This document shows positions 10,796 through 21,445 of a DNA stretch of 64,000 bases, piece by piece. Each line of letters starts with the position of its first letter. Positions within the stretch are counted from its first letter, which is position 1. The translations under genes and the position numbers were made by a program. Where the stretch lies: contig NC_088788.1 in the NCBI RefSeq assembly GCF_949628265.1, positions 13,516,001 through 13,580,000 of the forward strand, in the 5' to 3' direction. The notes under the pieces are model-generated. The model saw nothing but the letters and a program-made list of their open reading frames with translations. It did not search any database and was not told the DNA's origin. The stretch comes from Cloeon dipterum. Its lineage: Eukaryota > Arthropoda > Insecta > Ephemeroptera > Baetidae.

Positions 10796-12974
10796 CAATT
10801 CGTTATGCGTCCGGAAAAAAAGTAAATATGCATTGTGCGTCAGCGAACAAATGGTACATATGCATTCTGCGTCAGCGAACAAAAGGTAAACCTGCACTTT
10901 TCACGATTTTACAGGAGGAGGTTTTATTTGTTTGCTGACATTACCTAAAACTAACCGGTTTAACGACTCCAGACATTAAATTTGAGACTGAATGCCGCTC
11001 ATTTCAAAAAATGATTCGACTTGATACATGCAACAGAAACGGAGAAATGGCACATTTCTCTGCCAGCATGCACGACAGCCAGCAAATCAATCGATCAAAT
11101 TTCAAAATTAAAATAGAAAGCAATGCTGATAAACCGATTTCCACGACACAGAACTAATGCCAACCGATTTAACTACATAATACGACCGGTATTTAATGAA
11201 TTAAAACACCAATATAAGAAAGAAATCTGTCGATTTTTGACTTGAGCAAAAAATACGAGACTCTGGAACGCGTCTTTTTTCGTCTCTTAAATTAAAATAG
11301 CGATTGCAATTTGAGGTTGCGGCATCTGTTGACAATAAATTATCAAAAATAAATTGCAAAGTTTTCGTGCATTATCCAAGAAGCACTGATAAATTGTGTC
11401 GCAACTAACCTCTTTTATCAAATAAAACGCATCACCAAATCTCGGGTTTGAGCCATCAGAATTGCAAAAATTGAACACCGTTTGGCTCGTCTCAACCTCC
11501 CCTAGACAGCCAACGGGTTTTGGGGGTGGTCACCTACCCCACCTACTCCACCAACCCCAATTTCTGCTTTTTTTCTACCTCTGGAACTTTGTGCCACCCG
11601 AATCTCGGGTTTTAGTGGTCCTATTTACAAAAAATACGTACTGTTTGACTTGTCTTTAAATGAACTAAGTAACTGAATTGGTTTGAAGAGGGCAATTACT
11701 CGTCAACGTCGTTCCAAGGTGTTGAAACGGACGAAAAATGCTAAATTTCCCGTTATTGAGGGGGTTAAAAGGGGGTTGGGGGTTGGTTGGTCTCATACCC
11801 CTTTATTGCACTTGGGTACGTCAAGACGAGTCTAACGGTATGCGGTTTTTCAAAATCAGATGATTAGAAGTTGAGATTTGGGCGATCATCGAGCATATTA
11901 TTGCATCGCGTCTTGATAAAAAAAACCTTTGTGCACCCGAATCTCGGGTTGTGGTGGTCCTATTTACGAAAAATATGTACCGTTTGACTAGTTTTTAAGT
12001 GAACTAAGTAACTGAATGGGTTTAAAGAGGGCAATTACTCGTCAACGTCGTGCCAATGTGTTGAAACAGACGAAAAAAATGCTAAATTTCCCGTTATTGA
12101 GGGGGTTAAATGGGGGTTGGGGGTTAGTGGGTCTCGTACCCCTTTAGTGCACTTTGGGACGTCGAGACGAGTCTAACGGTATGTGGTTTTTCAAAATCAG
12201 ATGATTAGAAGTCGAGATTTAGTCGATCATCGTTTTTTAACAACCTCGAAAAACAAGGTTTTTCTAAGTTTTCATTTTTTTTTTAATAAAACAAAGAAAA
12301 ACTCCAATCCAAATTTTAATGTTTTTAACTAAACTTTCTGTACTCTACAAAATGGCTATGGAAAAAATAAAAAATTTCAGTATATTCAATTTCAAATTCG
12401 AGTTTTAAATAAAAAATCAATTTTATGACCTTAACCTTTGACCTACCACTTTGAGGTCAATATAAAAGTTGTTTGCCATGTTGAGACGAGTTAAACGGTT
12501 TTTTAATTTTTGTTCTAGAACCATCCTGAGCAAAGTTACAAAGTACTCAAAATTCCCAGATTTTGACTTTCGAACGCCCGCAAAACCCGCAAAAATTAGA
12601 AATTCGGAGTTTTCTCAACTATTTTCTCGATCAATTAAGGCAAAGTTTGCGCAAAAAAATTTTCTTCAAAGTCCATTGATCCCTGGACAAAAATTTGTTG
12701 ATTTTCACCTTTTTCCCAGATTTTTGCAAATGACACCTTTTGTCAGGCTATAAGCTAAATTTAAATTTTCCTTTATTTGCATATAGATGTCACTAGTGAT
12801 GCAAAAATGAGTCACCCCATGTATTTTGACCCAAATTTTTCATTGGTGGAATAAAATCGTTTTGCGTCAAAAGTGCATATTTACCATTTTCACGATTTAC
12901 CTTTTGACAGATGTACCATTTGTTCGCTGACGCACAATGCATATTTACTTTTTTTCCGGACGCGTAACGAATTG
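10796..12974. mobile_element. 2.2 kb non-autonomous TIR element in unit 3
   Basis: The ends are a 64-bp terminal inverted repeat with one mismatch. It begins CAATTCGTTATGCGTCCGG at 10,796, and its complement ends at 12,974. The match continues more loosely for about 50 bp. The left end also carries a second copy of the motif TGCGTCAGCGAACAAA. Units 1 and 2 show the uninterrupted site near 350 and 5,340. The target duplication is unclear; TA flanks the right end only. No transposase frame is present. Inside are two tandem copies of a roughly 340-bp repeat. The superfamily is undetermined. Confidence 0.8.
11591..12236. repeat. Two tandem 340-bp repeats inside the TIR element
   Basis: Copies at about 11,591-11,930 and 11,931-12,236 are near-identical over most of their length, beginning CACCCGAATCTCGGGTT. 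Each contains GAGGGGGTTAAA.GGGGGTTG and later GACGAGTCTAACGGTATG. A weaker partial copy follows near 12,475 (GAGACGAGTTAAACGG). A related sequence lies in an intron at about 48,720-48,850. Confidence 0.8.
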
Positions 12975-14009
12975 TAATATAGTGCTCTGACACGATACAA
13001 AGGATCAACAATAAAATTTAAGCAATCATTAAATGAATAAGAAAGTCATACATTGTCATGCTTGCCTTAATATAATATGAACTTTCAAAGAATTCATACC
13101 AGCGATGAAAAATAAAGGAGCGAAAAATTAATTAAATATTATAATAAGAATAATATATCTCTCTGGTCGAACAACTTATAACTATAGGTGCTTCTAAATG
13201 TTTAATTAAATCGCTATTTGCATAGTTTGAAAAATGAATAAAAACCTTTGTAGAACAAACTAGATAAAACACTGATTCAATTTTCCACATTATTTAAATC
13301 TATATGAGACGTGCTGCAACCGTTGCCACTTGTGCATGCTTGATAAAATGTACTATTTATACTAGACTAAAAATTGTGAGCTATATTTTTGCTGATTGAA
13401 ATAAGTGCGAAACTTTGAAACATTTAAAACGGAATCTAAAAAAATTGTTTAATAAAATATAAAATTTAGTTATTTTTTGACGTACACCCTACCTCCAACC
13501 TCGAATGAAAATTAATTGATGAAAAGAGGTTATGTTATATATGGGTTATCATTTTCGAGGTGTGTGCATTTGAATTCTTAATAATGCTCAAAAGATTAGC
13601 GTTCAAATCTGCATCAAAATTTAAGTAGACGAAACTGTCAAGACATAATAATGACAGATTTTGGCTGCTTGATTTCAGCGCAGTCTCTCTAAAATAAATT
13701 CATAAATGAAGAATCAATAAACTGGGAAAAAATATGATTCGAGGTTTTTTTTAAATTTTAGAAATATTGAAAAATTAAATTAAATTTAACATATAGAAGC
13801 AAATAAACAATACAGCCTCTCAGCTGAGTAAAACTAGTAAAAACTGTTTTGCGTAATTATTTAAATATAAACATGTTAATGAAATAATATAATATGATTC
13901 AAATAAATTGATATATTCACTCTTTTTATCTGCTAAGCTTGAATTATATTTTGTTAAAACACTTGACATGAAGCGAAATTGAATGTAAGAATTTATAAGC
14001 ATTATCAGT

Positions 14010-14562
14010 ATGTATAAGGATGCTTTATCGGATTAATAATTATTACGCGACGGTCAAAAAGACGTACGATCACCAAAGGATTTAGCAAGTCGGTGAATGA
14101 TAGGAGGTGGGCCACTTATGAAGATTTAGTTTAGAATAAAAAGCAGTTAGTTGCCGTCCTGGGCTGGGCGTGCCACTCAGCAAACTATTATTAATTTTTT
14201 TTCTTTTACTCTCCGCGAGCACTCATACAGTTGCACACATCGCTATCGCACAAATTTCGGAGCGGTGGGAATTATTGAAAACTTACTATATGTATTTTGA
14301 TAAATAGATAAGCTATTTATTTGGTGTAAAAAAAGTACTTTTCCAACCCTTTTGATGAAAACCGTAACATCAACGCTGCTGAGGATTGAATATATGTATT
14401 TTTAATGGTCGAGTTCCCATTTTAAAAACAAATAAATATCAACAAAGTTAATAAAATCGATAAAGATACAATATGCCCAGGCCCAACAGCATCCTTGTGT
14501 GTTGACCGTGTGCCAATGCCAGTGTCAAAGACAAAAGTAGTAATATACTCTAGCTTATAGTA
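14010..14562 (+). promoter_or_regulatory. Conserved 5' block of array gene 3
   Basis: This is the counterpart of the promoter blocks of genes 1 and 2, with ATCGATAA at 14,456-14,463, 107 bp before the start codon. It is less well conserved than the unit 1/unit 2 pair, but the block CCTGGGCTGGGCGTGCCACT is retained. Confidence 0.5.
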
Positions 14563-16342
14563 ATGGGACTGTTGGACAGGAGGCTCCTTTTCTCCTGCCT
14601 TGTTGTTGGTTAGTGCAACTGCATCTGCTTTTCTCCCAAATTTCAATTGCACGTGTTGGAGGGTTTGTCATCAAGGCTGGGTATCTCCCGGGGAGATTTC
14701 CAAACTTGCAGTGCAGTGGTTTTTGCGGTATTTACCGCAGTTTTGTGCGGTTTTTTGCACCTCATGGTAAAATTATTGAATAAATTCCCTATATGAAGAG
14801 GAAACGGGTTTTTGGTTATGATTATTAACCTTTATTACTTATTTATACTATTTACTTTATTAATTCTATTGACTTTCATTATGTATTACTTTTTGTTGAC
14901 TCATGTGTTTGAGTTTTTTTTTTTTTTGACATTTTAAATGTAATTTTTCATGGGCACCAAAAATGCGGGAGAAACTAGCTGCAAAAAACCGCAAAATACC
15001 GCTTAATACCCATGCCCAGCCCTGTTTGTCATGCGTTTTGTGGAAATGGGAATGACGTAAAAATACGTAACTTCTGTGATAATTGATCAATCAATTTTTA
15101 CCAAGGAAAATAATGTTGCTGCAAATTAAAAACAAATTGAAACCGTACTAAATACTACAACAGCACAGACCAGTGAAATCTAATGTGTCAACTTGCGCTA
15201 GTTGAAAAATTTAAGTCTCAATAATTATACTCTGCAGCGTCCGGAAATCATAAGATAATTAAGGCAACCTGCATCGTCGCTTGGTATTGCAGGTTGCATA
15301 CTTCTTATTCTTACACCTCACGCCGCTAATCATTATTTAGCTCACAAGGGATTTTTCATTTTTGTTACATTTTAGACATGTTTAACCTTTAAAGCCAGCA
15401 AATTGCAAAGTAATCACATCTCGTTAACTCTTTGCAGGTATCTTTGCTATAATTTTTCTACAAGGGTCAGAAGCCAAAGGCGGAGGGCGCGGTGGCGGCG
15501 GCGGCGGGCGCAGTAGTGGCGGGGGGCGAAAGTCGTCTAGTTCATCTAAATCAACCTACAGTGAGTAATTCACAGCTGTTTTACCCCAGCAAAGGACAAT
15601 AATTAAAATAGTATTATTTAGCATTTATTTTGTTCGCTCCTCTATAAACGTCTAAATTTAAAGTGGGAACAAATCAATTTCAAGTGTGTGTTACAAATCT
15701 TTATTTTGGTTTTTGATTCTTTGCTTATTTTTTTACAGTATTTCTATTTGTAAGCATGTATTTCTTTTCCCAGAGTATAACAACTATTATCACACCAGTG
15801 GCTACCATGGCGGCTACAGCAGTGGGTCGTCTGGAAAAACGCCCTGGTCCTGGTGGAAATTCTGGCTCATCCTCATGAGCGTGTTTGGGATAGGCCTTTT
15901 AGTTGTGATGCTATATTGCCTCTGCTGCAACTCTCCCGACACTAAAGAAGACGAGCAGGCAGCCAGGGTGGCCATTTTTCTGAATCATCAAGAGGAGCAG
16001 CTCAACAGCGACTTGCCAACCACCGTCCACCCACCTGTCACCTGCCAGAGCCCAGACAACGAGCCGCCCTCAGCCCCGGCAATGACGCCTCCGCCTCAGT
16101 ATCCTGGATGGGGGTCTTCGGACTCCCCCTCCTTCCCACCACCGGATTTTGCGTCCGCCACCGCACCACTCCTTCTACCGAAAGTTCAACCAGTAGATTC
16201 TTCGACTAACCCGCCGCCCGGAGCACCAACCCTGTCCTCCTCCACCGCACACACGACGCCACCACAGATCGGCTTCATTATTCCGCCCCAAGATCCAGCG
16301 AATGCGAGTGTACACTTTGGAGGACGCGTAGGAGCAGAATGA
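14563..16342 (+). CDS. Array gene 3: small type I membrane protein, unknown family
   Basis: Exons are 14,563-14,608, 15,438-15,560 and 15,774-16,342, giving 245 aa. It has a single initial ATG where genes 1 and 2 have two. The signal peptide is MGLLDRRLLFSCLVVG plus IFAIIFLQGSEA. The ectodomain is a low-complexity Gly/Arg/Ser stretch (KGGGRGGGGGGRSSGGG, then a Ser/Lys run). A Tyr/His/Gly segment, YNNYYHTSGYHGGYSSGS, follows. The helix FWLILMSVFGIGLLVVMLY is followed by CLCC. The cytosolic tail matches its paralogues: ARVAIFLNHQEEQLN, PSFPPPDFASATAPLL, FIIPPQDPANASVHFGG, and ends RVGAE. Its Gly/Ser run in exon 2 is absent from genes 1 and 2. Intron 1 carries a hAT MITE. The function is unknown. 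Confidence 0.87.
14672..15024. mobile_element. hAT-like MITE in intron 1 of array gene 3 (353 bp)
   Basis: The element is flanked by an exact 8-bp duplication, TTTGTCAT (14,664-14,671 and 15,025-15,032). The inverted termini are CAAGGCTGGG and the complement of CAGGGCTGGG. The interior contains GCGGT-rich pieces near both ends and AT-rich sequence between, with no coding capacity. The paralogous introns in units 1 and 2 retain the uninterrupted sequence near 1,801 and 7,055, so the insertion is specific to unit 3. Confidence 0.88.
15264..15297 (+). other. Intron-1 hairpin, unit 3
   Basis: GCAACCTGC (15,264-15,272) and GCAGGTTGC (15,289-15,297) form a perfect 9-bp stem with a 16-nt loop that differs from unit 2 at only a few positions. 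The upstream GC-rich hairpin of units 1 and 2 is missing here. Confidence 0.55.
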
Positions 16343-17770
16343 CGTTAAACGTTCAGTCTCTTGAAAAAATTTTTGTGCATAACACTTCTCAACATTGCAT
16401 TATAAGTATATATTTTTATAAGAATTGTTTGCCATTTATCTGTTGAGGTTCCGTTTGAGTTAATCAGTTGAGTTATTAACGGAAACAGGTTGTTTTTGTA
16501 TATTATGCGTTTAAATAATTAGTTTCTGGTGCTTCTCCCAGTCTATTTTCTAGTATACTTATCAAGAGAGATTATATAATATTTTTTATTGTGACTTGAA
16601 GATTGACAACTAAATGACAATGCCTTGGAAAAAATGTGTTCAAATGAAATGAAAAAAGTAAGAAAAAGTAATATAGCAACAATAAGGAGTTAGGACGCTA
16701 TCATTGTGATAATAAAAATTAATGTATAATACAATTTTCTCGCGTAACAAAACTGAACGATAAATTTAAGATATTTTTTATACAAAATAGCAACGCAGAC
16801 TAAAGGCTGAAATAATACTAAATTGCCTTCACTTTATTATTAATGCGATTCTGAGCTGTTGAGTTTCGGCAGTATCATCGTGGTCTCTAATTGGTCATAA
16901 TGTTGACGAAAAAGGCTGATTAAAAAAAGGATTTAATCCATGCTCTAAACCCCTCTCTAGATCTTAGAAATGCTAACAACAAAATCAAGTTTTAAAGACA
17001 ATATTGTATGCATTTATTACAAGAAAAGGAAACTAATAAAAATAATTATGTTGTTTCTACCCACAACGATACAGATGAATCAGGTCCAGAAAAATACGAA
17101 ATATAAGCTATATTTTATTATTGGAAGTGTTTTATTATATCATTTATCATTTTCAAAAATTAAGCAAGTGAGCAGTGATCAACAATAAACAAATTATTAT
17201 ACTAGTTTCATCACAAACAAAAAACGATGAAATGAATTTCACCAGCGTTCCATTATTTCAGTCACTTTCATAGCCTGTGCAAATTTAAAAGACTACCTTT
17301 CTGAAAATAATAACAAATCAAGAATATTTGTTCCTCGGCACAATACTCCATAACAATAAATTACTGTAATAAACGTAATATACCTTGGTTTGACCAGGGA
17401 GTCTGTCGCCATTATAAATTGTAACCACCGACAGACGTAATATATTTACTGTATCAATCGCTAGAGTGTAGGCCTATATTCTTATATCTAGTAGTAAGAA
17501 AAAACAGTACAAGACGTTGTGTCTCTTGGCGCTTCAGTGCATATTATAAAATTGGGAGACTTCCTTTGCTAGAACATTAACAGTCGAGTATGATAAATAA
17601 TTAAGAGCTACATTGAAACTTTGGTGAAGTGTATGTATATTTCGGAATTGTAGAATAAATTATTGCGAATTCTTTGATTTAAAATTGTAGGAGATTTGTA
17701 GATTTAGAGGTTTAAAATACTAGAGATAATGCAAACGCTAGATACTTTCTCAGTGAATTTTAAAGCTTAA
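16343..17770 (+). other. 3' flank of array gene 3
   Basis: This is homologous to the 3' flanks of units 1 and 2 and contains the empty transposon target CTCTAGAT (16,955-16,962). A 72-codon frame at 16,970-17,188 is not preserved in the other units. No gene or structural RNA was seen. Confidence 0.5.
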
Positions 17771-18760
17771 TCCGTCCGTAATAAAATTCACTTAGTTAGC
17801 TGCCGTTTCTCCAAGTACTGTGTGTTGGCGAAAGCACGGACTGTTCGATTAAAGAGTTTGGCATAAATGCAATCAGAGTAATACTCATAAGAGCCGGCTC
17901 TCAGTTTTGCTTAGCTGCAAGTGGTCCTTTGTGCCGCAGTGCTATCAGCGCGGCCAAAACAGACATCATCAAAGGCATAATCCAGGCTTTCAGTTGTTCA
18001 GTGGTAAAGGGCCACTCAAATTCATTTGGCACGATGCCACCCACAGAGGATTCAAAGAAACTGAAGAGTGGGAACCAAACTCTGGTCCTGCCCGAGTCGC
18101 GTTGCATCAGAGCCTGTTGAGGAAGAAAGCAAAATCCATGTTAATGCTCCATAAATGCTAGAAATCGTGATATGAATTGGATCAGTCTCAAAGCAAATAA
18201 TATTTTTAAAATTTAATTTTCAGTTTCAGTTTTCAGATTTACTTAAGTAGTGGCAAATAATGTGCGATTTAAAAAAAAGGTGCTCCCTTTATTCACATTA
18301 CTATTCTGCTTTGACTGTTACATCCTGTAACCAGTTCTTCTCGCTCCACAGGAAAAAAATAGTTAACAGTGTGAACTGATACGACAAAAAATAATCAACA
18401 ATAAAATTGAGCAATCTTTTGATTAAATAAGAAAGCCTTAGCAGCTGGCCTTAATCACCATATTTACTGGGAGCTTTCAAAGAATTTTATACTGAAGAGA
18501 AAAACATGAATCAAAAGAAAATGCAACATAACATAATAAACTAAGTTGAACTTAATATATATAAGAACGATCTGTCAATGTCAGAGGTCGTGGTGCTTCT
18601 ATGTGTGAAGAAATTTGTGTGCGTATATTTTTAAAACGTACACCTCATCAGAATAAATTAGATGTTTTTTAAAAAAAAAAACAATTTCATTTTTCCCCTT
18701 GATTTTTTTATCTATGTGGATGTGAAACTTATGTTGCAACCGCTTGCAAGATTGACAGAG
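17770..18760 (+). repeat. Truncated fourth array unit overlapping SAMD8
   Basis: Homology to the start of units 1-3 resumes near 17,770 (TGTACTGTGTG-like and GAGTTTGG segments). It is interrupted by SAMD8 exon 6, then continues in SAMD8's last intron. There, 18,380-18,610 aligns with 5,350-5,580 and 13,000-13,215, sharing ATCAACAATAAAATT, CTTTCAAAGAATT and GGTGCTTCTA. The match fades near 18,760, before SAMD8 exon 5. The order relative to the array is the same as in complete units, but no array gene follows. Confidence 0.65.
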
Positions 18761-20761
18761 GTCATCATCATTCACCAGATAGAGACAACAATAATTCTGA
18801 TAATACTTTCCTCTATCAATGTGCATGTGAATGAGTGTTTTAAAACAAAGTTGTTTACCTGGTTGTTGGCCAAAGTGTGATAATAGAGGAACAGACGCGA
18901 TGTAATGTAGAAGGCGATGAAAACATCAATTGAGTAATGCTCATGTGCAGAGAGTATGAAGAAAATTCCAAACATATTCAAGAGCCAGCTGAATGTGTGC
19001 AAGAAATACATCCGTCGAGGTGTATCTGCAAAAAATTAAAAGTTTGAAATATCGTATAAAGGGCTCATTAGTATAATTGTACTTACACTCAGTAATGAAA
19101 AAGTTGAGCATGGTGAGAGCAACGGTGTGCCCACTGAACATGTAGTCACCGCAGGTCCGCACTCCTTGGATTGACATCCCTGCTCCCCTCCAGATGACGT
19201 ACGCGTGCTGGATTTTCGCCCATAGGTCTCCGTATGGCTGACCCGTGCAAAGAAATTTAAAATCAAATTCTGATTTGTACTCTTGCAACAAGAAAACAGT
19301 GAAACACAAGGCGGAGCATTGCACTCAAAAGACAAGGACAGAAAAAGATTTGCTCAGAATTTTATGCTGTTTGAAGAAAAGTTTCTTCAGCAAATAAATA
19401 AATGAACATTTGCATTTAACAATTTAATTTGCTAAAATTGCAAGTGAGTGTCTCTAAATACGTAAGAATGGTCCCAAGAATTCCAGAGAAGAAAGATTTT
19501 CTAAGAAATAATAGAAACTATAAATATACACAAACATATTTTGCATTACATCATTCAGCATGAAAAAGCACAGAAAAATGTGCTGAGAAAGAAATGTGTG
19601 ACTAGACAAATTAAGTAAAAGCCATTGCGAAGCGACCCAAACGACCAGCAGAAATTTGGAAAACAATTCTAAACAGGAAGCAAAATAGCGAGATTTTTTG
19701 GCACAGCTTTAATTCTGTGGATCCCTATCTTTTAGCTTGCTCCTCCCATACCCTGGGGTTGCATTCAAGGTGCGTCCCTGGCACAGACAGTGAGGTGATC
19801 AGCATGGTAATGCAACGCAGGAGGAACACTGTGCCACTCAATGCGAAAAAACGCCGGAGAAGAATAAACCTGGAAAAAGAAGCAACTTTGTAAAAATTTT
19901 AGTTTGCAAAACAGCTTTTTGGCTTACCGGTGCTTGTGAGTGATTAGCACAGCAACCCAAATTAGCAGGAGCAAGGAGCCTGTGACCTCGCACATGTGAA
20001 ACGCCCAAGAAATCGTTGGAACGTTGTCTAAAAAAATGTCAGGCAGGGGAGGATACTTTTTCATGTCAGGCACTCGGTCGTGCACGATAACCATCACAAA
20101 GGCCGTGATCCAAGTGACCACAAACAGATAGGCCATGCTGAGGAACGTCTTGCCAAATTCAGGCGGCAGGTATAAGGCTCTGCTCTCCCTCTTCCCTAAA
20201 GGTTGAGTGGGTTCATCATAAAGGGATTTATCTTCATTGGGGTAGCCATTCGCTTCATCCAAGTTAGTTAATTTAAGTCTTGAGTACGCCTGGACGGTAG
20301 GGCCAAAAGACAGGCCTAGGTCTTCGAGGCACGAAAAATTTTTCTTTTGCAATAATCTCAAGTCAGTCGACAACCTTTTAATATCACCCAGAATCTGGAA
20401 AACAATAGAAAAACGATTTAATATGAAATCAACTCTTGAATTAGCCTAAGGGCCATTAAGGTTGCACTCAAAATTAATTAGTCTTTGTGCAAATTATGCA
20501 CGCGTTTTAAATTCAAATCCAATTATAGTTCATTAAAAGAGTAATACGCATTATACATTATAATAATATAATTACACTCACCTTCATGCTGACAGGGGGA
20601 GACTTGAGGTCATTTTCTGTCAGGGTTAACAACGCTTTGCCATCGATTTTGTGCTCATCACAAAGAAGATGAATGACATAATCACTGTGGCCACATTTTC
20701 TCAGCCAATTTTCCACTTGGTCTGTTGACCACTCCAACACAGCACCAGGAAGGTCACTCAT
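17901..20761 (-). CDS. SAMD8: Sphingomyelin synthase-related protein (SAMD8/SMSr type)
   Basis: The six exons, in transcript order, are 20,761-20,582, 20,394-19,928, 19,869-19,752, 19,237-19,087, 19,025-18,859 and 18,113-17,901, giving 431 aa. A SAM domain spans residues 5 to about 60 ([22 protein letters not shown]). A linker and six predicted membrane spans follow. The lipid phosphotransferase core shows [10 protein letters not shown] (His292) and HEHYSIDVF (His335, Asp339), the His-His-Asp triad of the family. SMSr enzymes transfer phosphoethanolamine to ceramide in the ER, making ceramide phosphoethanolamine and sensing ceramide. Length and exon joins fit the family, and all key residues are present. 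It is head-to-head with gankyrin, and its last exon and intron overlap a remnant of the upstream array. Confidence 0.95.
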
Positions 20762-21445
20762 TTTTGCGCGGGTTCTCGTTACCCTTTTCAGTGCATGAGA
20801 CTTATCGTAGATGATACGGTTTTCAAGGAGGCGTTAAATTGTGTGTGTTTCAAAGAATATCGTCCCGATGCACCTGTGACTCATCTGAAAGGAACCAAGA
20901 TTAAAAAAATAACTGCCACGCTTTCTCCTGCATCTGAACTTTTAGACGAGTGCACTGCACACTAAACACCAGCTATAACTATCATGACAATGTTTGGAAT
21001 TTGTTGTTTACCATTTGGTTGTTTGTTGGAATGAGAAATACGTCATTCAATGCCCCTCCACCTTGTGCACCCAATGAAGATCCAAGGTCAACGAACCCCT
21101 GATTCACTCAATGCCTCCAGCAATCCAAATCCAGTTCACCATGAGCTGGGGAGAGAAGCACAAGGACAAGGTGCGATTCGCGTTTTGCTCTTGCTGTTGT
21201 GTTTGCAATGCCGATGCATCAGATGATCAGATTCGTAGAAAAGGGGCGGGACAGTTGTTCCACTCTCATTGGCGCGGAGCTAAAGAGCTGCATGCAGCTG
21301 AGAGCCAATGACCATCGCTTCAAGCACAGCATCAGCTGCGTCCTACTGCGGCTGTGATGTCAAGTTGGTAGCAAGCACCTCATGCTGACAATGTGACAAT
21401 GAGACGCTGAGAGAGTGAAGCAGTGAAATAAATAAATAAATAAAC
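20762..21445. promoter_or_regulatory. Bidirectional promoter, SAMD8 / gankyrin
   Basis: The two start codons diverge across 684 bp. A GC box, GGGGCGGG (21,243-21,250), and two opposed CCAAT boxes (ATTGG at 21,268-21,272; CCAAT at 21,305-21,309) lie within 70 bp, in a locally GC-richer stretch. No TATA box was seen. These motifs suit a housekeeping promoter; assigning them to both genes is an inference. Confidence 0.5.

Larger units (their letters stand above)
10485..17770 (+). repeat. Tandem array unit 3
   Basis: This third copy is lengthened by two private transposon insertions (10,796-12,974 and 14,672-15,024). It lacks the hAT-like insertion of units 1 and 2 and the approximately 7,600-7,800 intron segment. 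It is the most diverged of the three in the flanks, although its coding exons stay open. Confidence 0.85.

Noticed and set aside
10756-10938. ORF with IRYASGKKVNMHCASANKWY, repeated on the minus strand at 12,793-13,011
   Set aside because: It is a by-product of the terminal inverted repeat; both frames translate the same repeat arm.
11591-12236. Two-copy repeat considered as a CRISPR-like or satellite array
   Set aside because: It has only two full units of about 340 bp and no short regular repeats with unique spacers. It sits inside a transposon in a eukaryotic genome.
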